From Halorubrum sp. 2020YC2 (GTDB taxonomy: Archaea > Halobacteriota > Halobacteria > Halobacteriales > Haloferacaceae), in NCBI RefSeq assembly GCF_018623055.1, contig NZ_CP076019.1, positions 2,232,001-2,296,000 of the forward strand: 64,000 bases of DNA. The letters run 5' to 3'. Every line of letters begins with the position of its first letter. Position 1 is the stretch's first letter. Positions 63,888 through 64,000 of this stretch are shown piece after piece. Under the pieces are notes generated by a model. That model saw only the letters and a program-made list of their open reading frames with translations. It did no database searches and was not told the DNA's origin. Both the position numbers and the translations under genes were made by a program.

Positions 63888-64000
63888 GAGACCCTTTTGA
63901 GCGAGCGGGACCCAGCAGGGCGATCGGTCGTCGCGCCGGGCCGTCGTCGGGCCGGACCGTCGACGCGGAGCGAACCGGTTCGGTTCGTCGCCTTGATGGT

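Overview
The window is chromosomal DNA from a haloarchaeon, most likely Halorubrum or a close relative. Support: very high GC with acidic protein products; archaeal replication and tRNA enzymes (DnaG, PriS, GINS, GatD, TmcA, archaeal GltX); a PGF-CTERM surface protein; a class III (pilin) signal peptide; a cba-type ba3 oxidase; and promoters of the TATA, short-leader type.

Layout. 0-2.4 kb: end of a sugar-phosphate mutase, a zinc-ribbon protein and an Fe-S scaffold. 2.8-12.5 kb: respiratory block with a thioredoxin, cbaDBAE oxidase genes, a CcoI-like copper ATPase, a sensor kinase and a heme A/heme O synthase fusion. 12.6-24.5 kb: FAD synthetase with a JAMM protease, DHH nuclease, secreted phospholipase-D-like protein, HEAT protein, MATE exporter, isochorismatase, YqcI/YcgG protein and a sodium:solute symporter pair. 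24.7-33.6 kb: dnaG, prepilin peptidase, HPP and other membrane proteins, GNAT enzyme, gatD and a PadR regulator. 34.3-38.5 kb: priS, gins, a beta-CASP nuclease and a DUF7344-like protein. 38.9-43.7 kb: four tandem SipW/DUF1102-type secreted proteins, the last two fused to a beta-helix and a LamG domain, with an integrase remnant and a tRNA-like minihelix among them. 44-64 kb: housekeeping genes (inositol monophosphatase, Rieske protein, PEP carboxylase, S19e, HMG-CoA synthase, uridine phosphorylase, TmcA, ferredoxin, GltX), plus a CARF-like regulator in an AT-richer patch.

The most unusual signal is a family of seven intergenic elements (A-G, about 0.66, 2.44, 22.2, 26.3, 33.8, 45.0 and 61.3 kb). 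They have conserved sequence boxes, a long hairpin whose arms differ between copies but still pair perfectly (19 of 19 bp in four copies), and a tail of 57-bp units carrying in-phase TATA boxes. They contain no reading frame and look like a mobile or multicopy structured RNA. I do not recognise the family.

Between about 34.3 and 44.4 kb nearly every gene, including presumably essential priS and gins, carries frame breaks that mostly look like single lost bases. The two halves of the window around this block are almost clean. I read this as a low-quality stretch of sequence rather than gene decay, and annotate those genes across the breaks.
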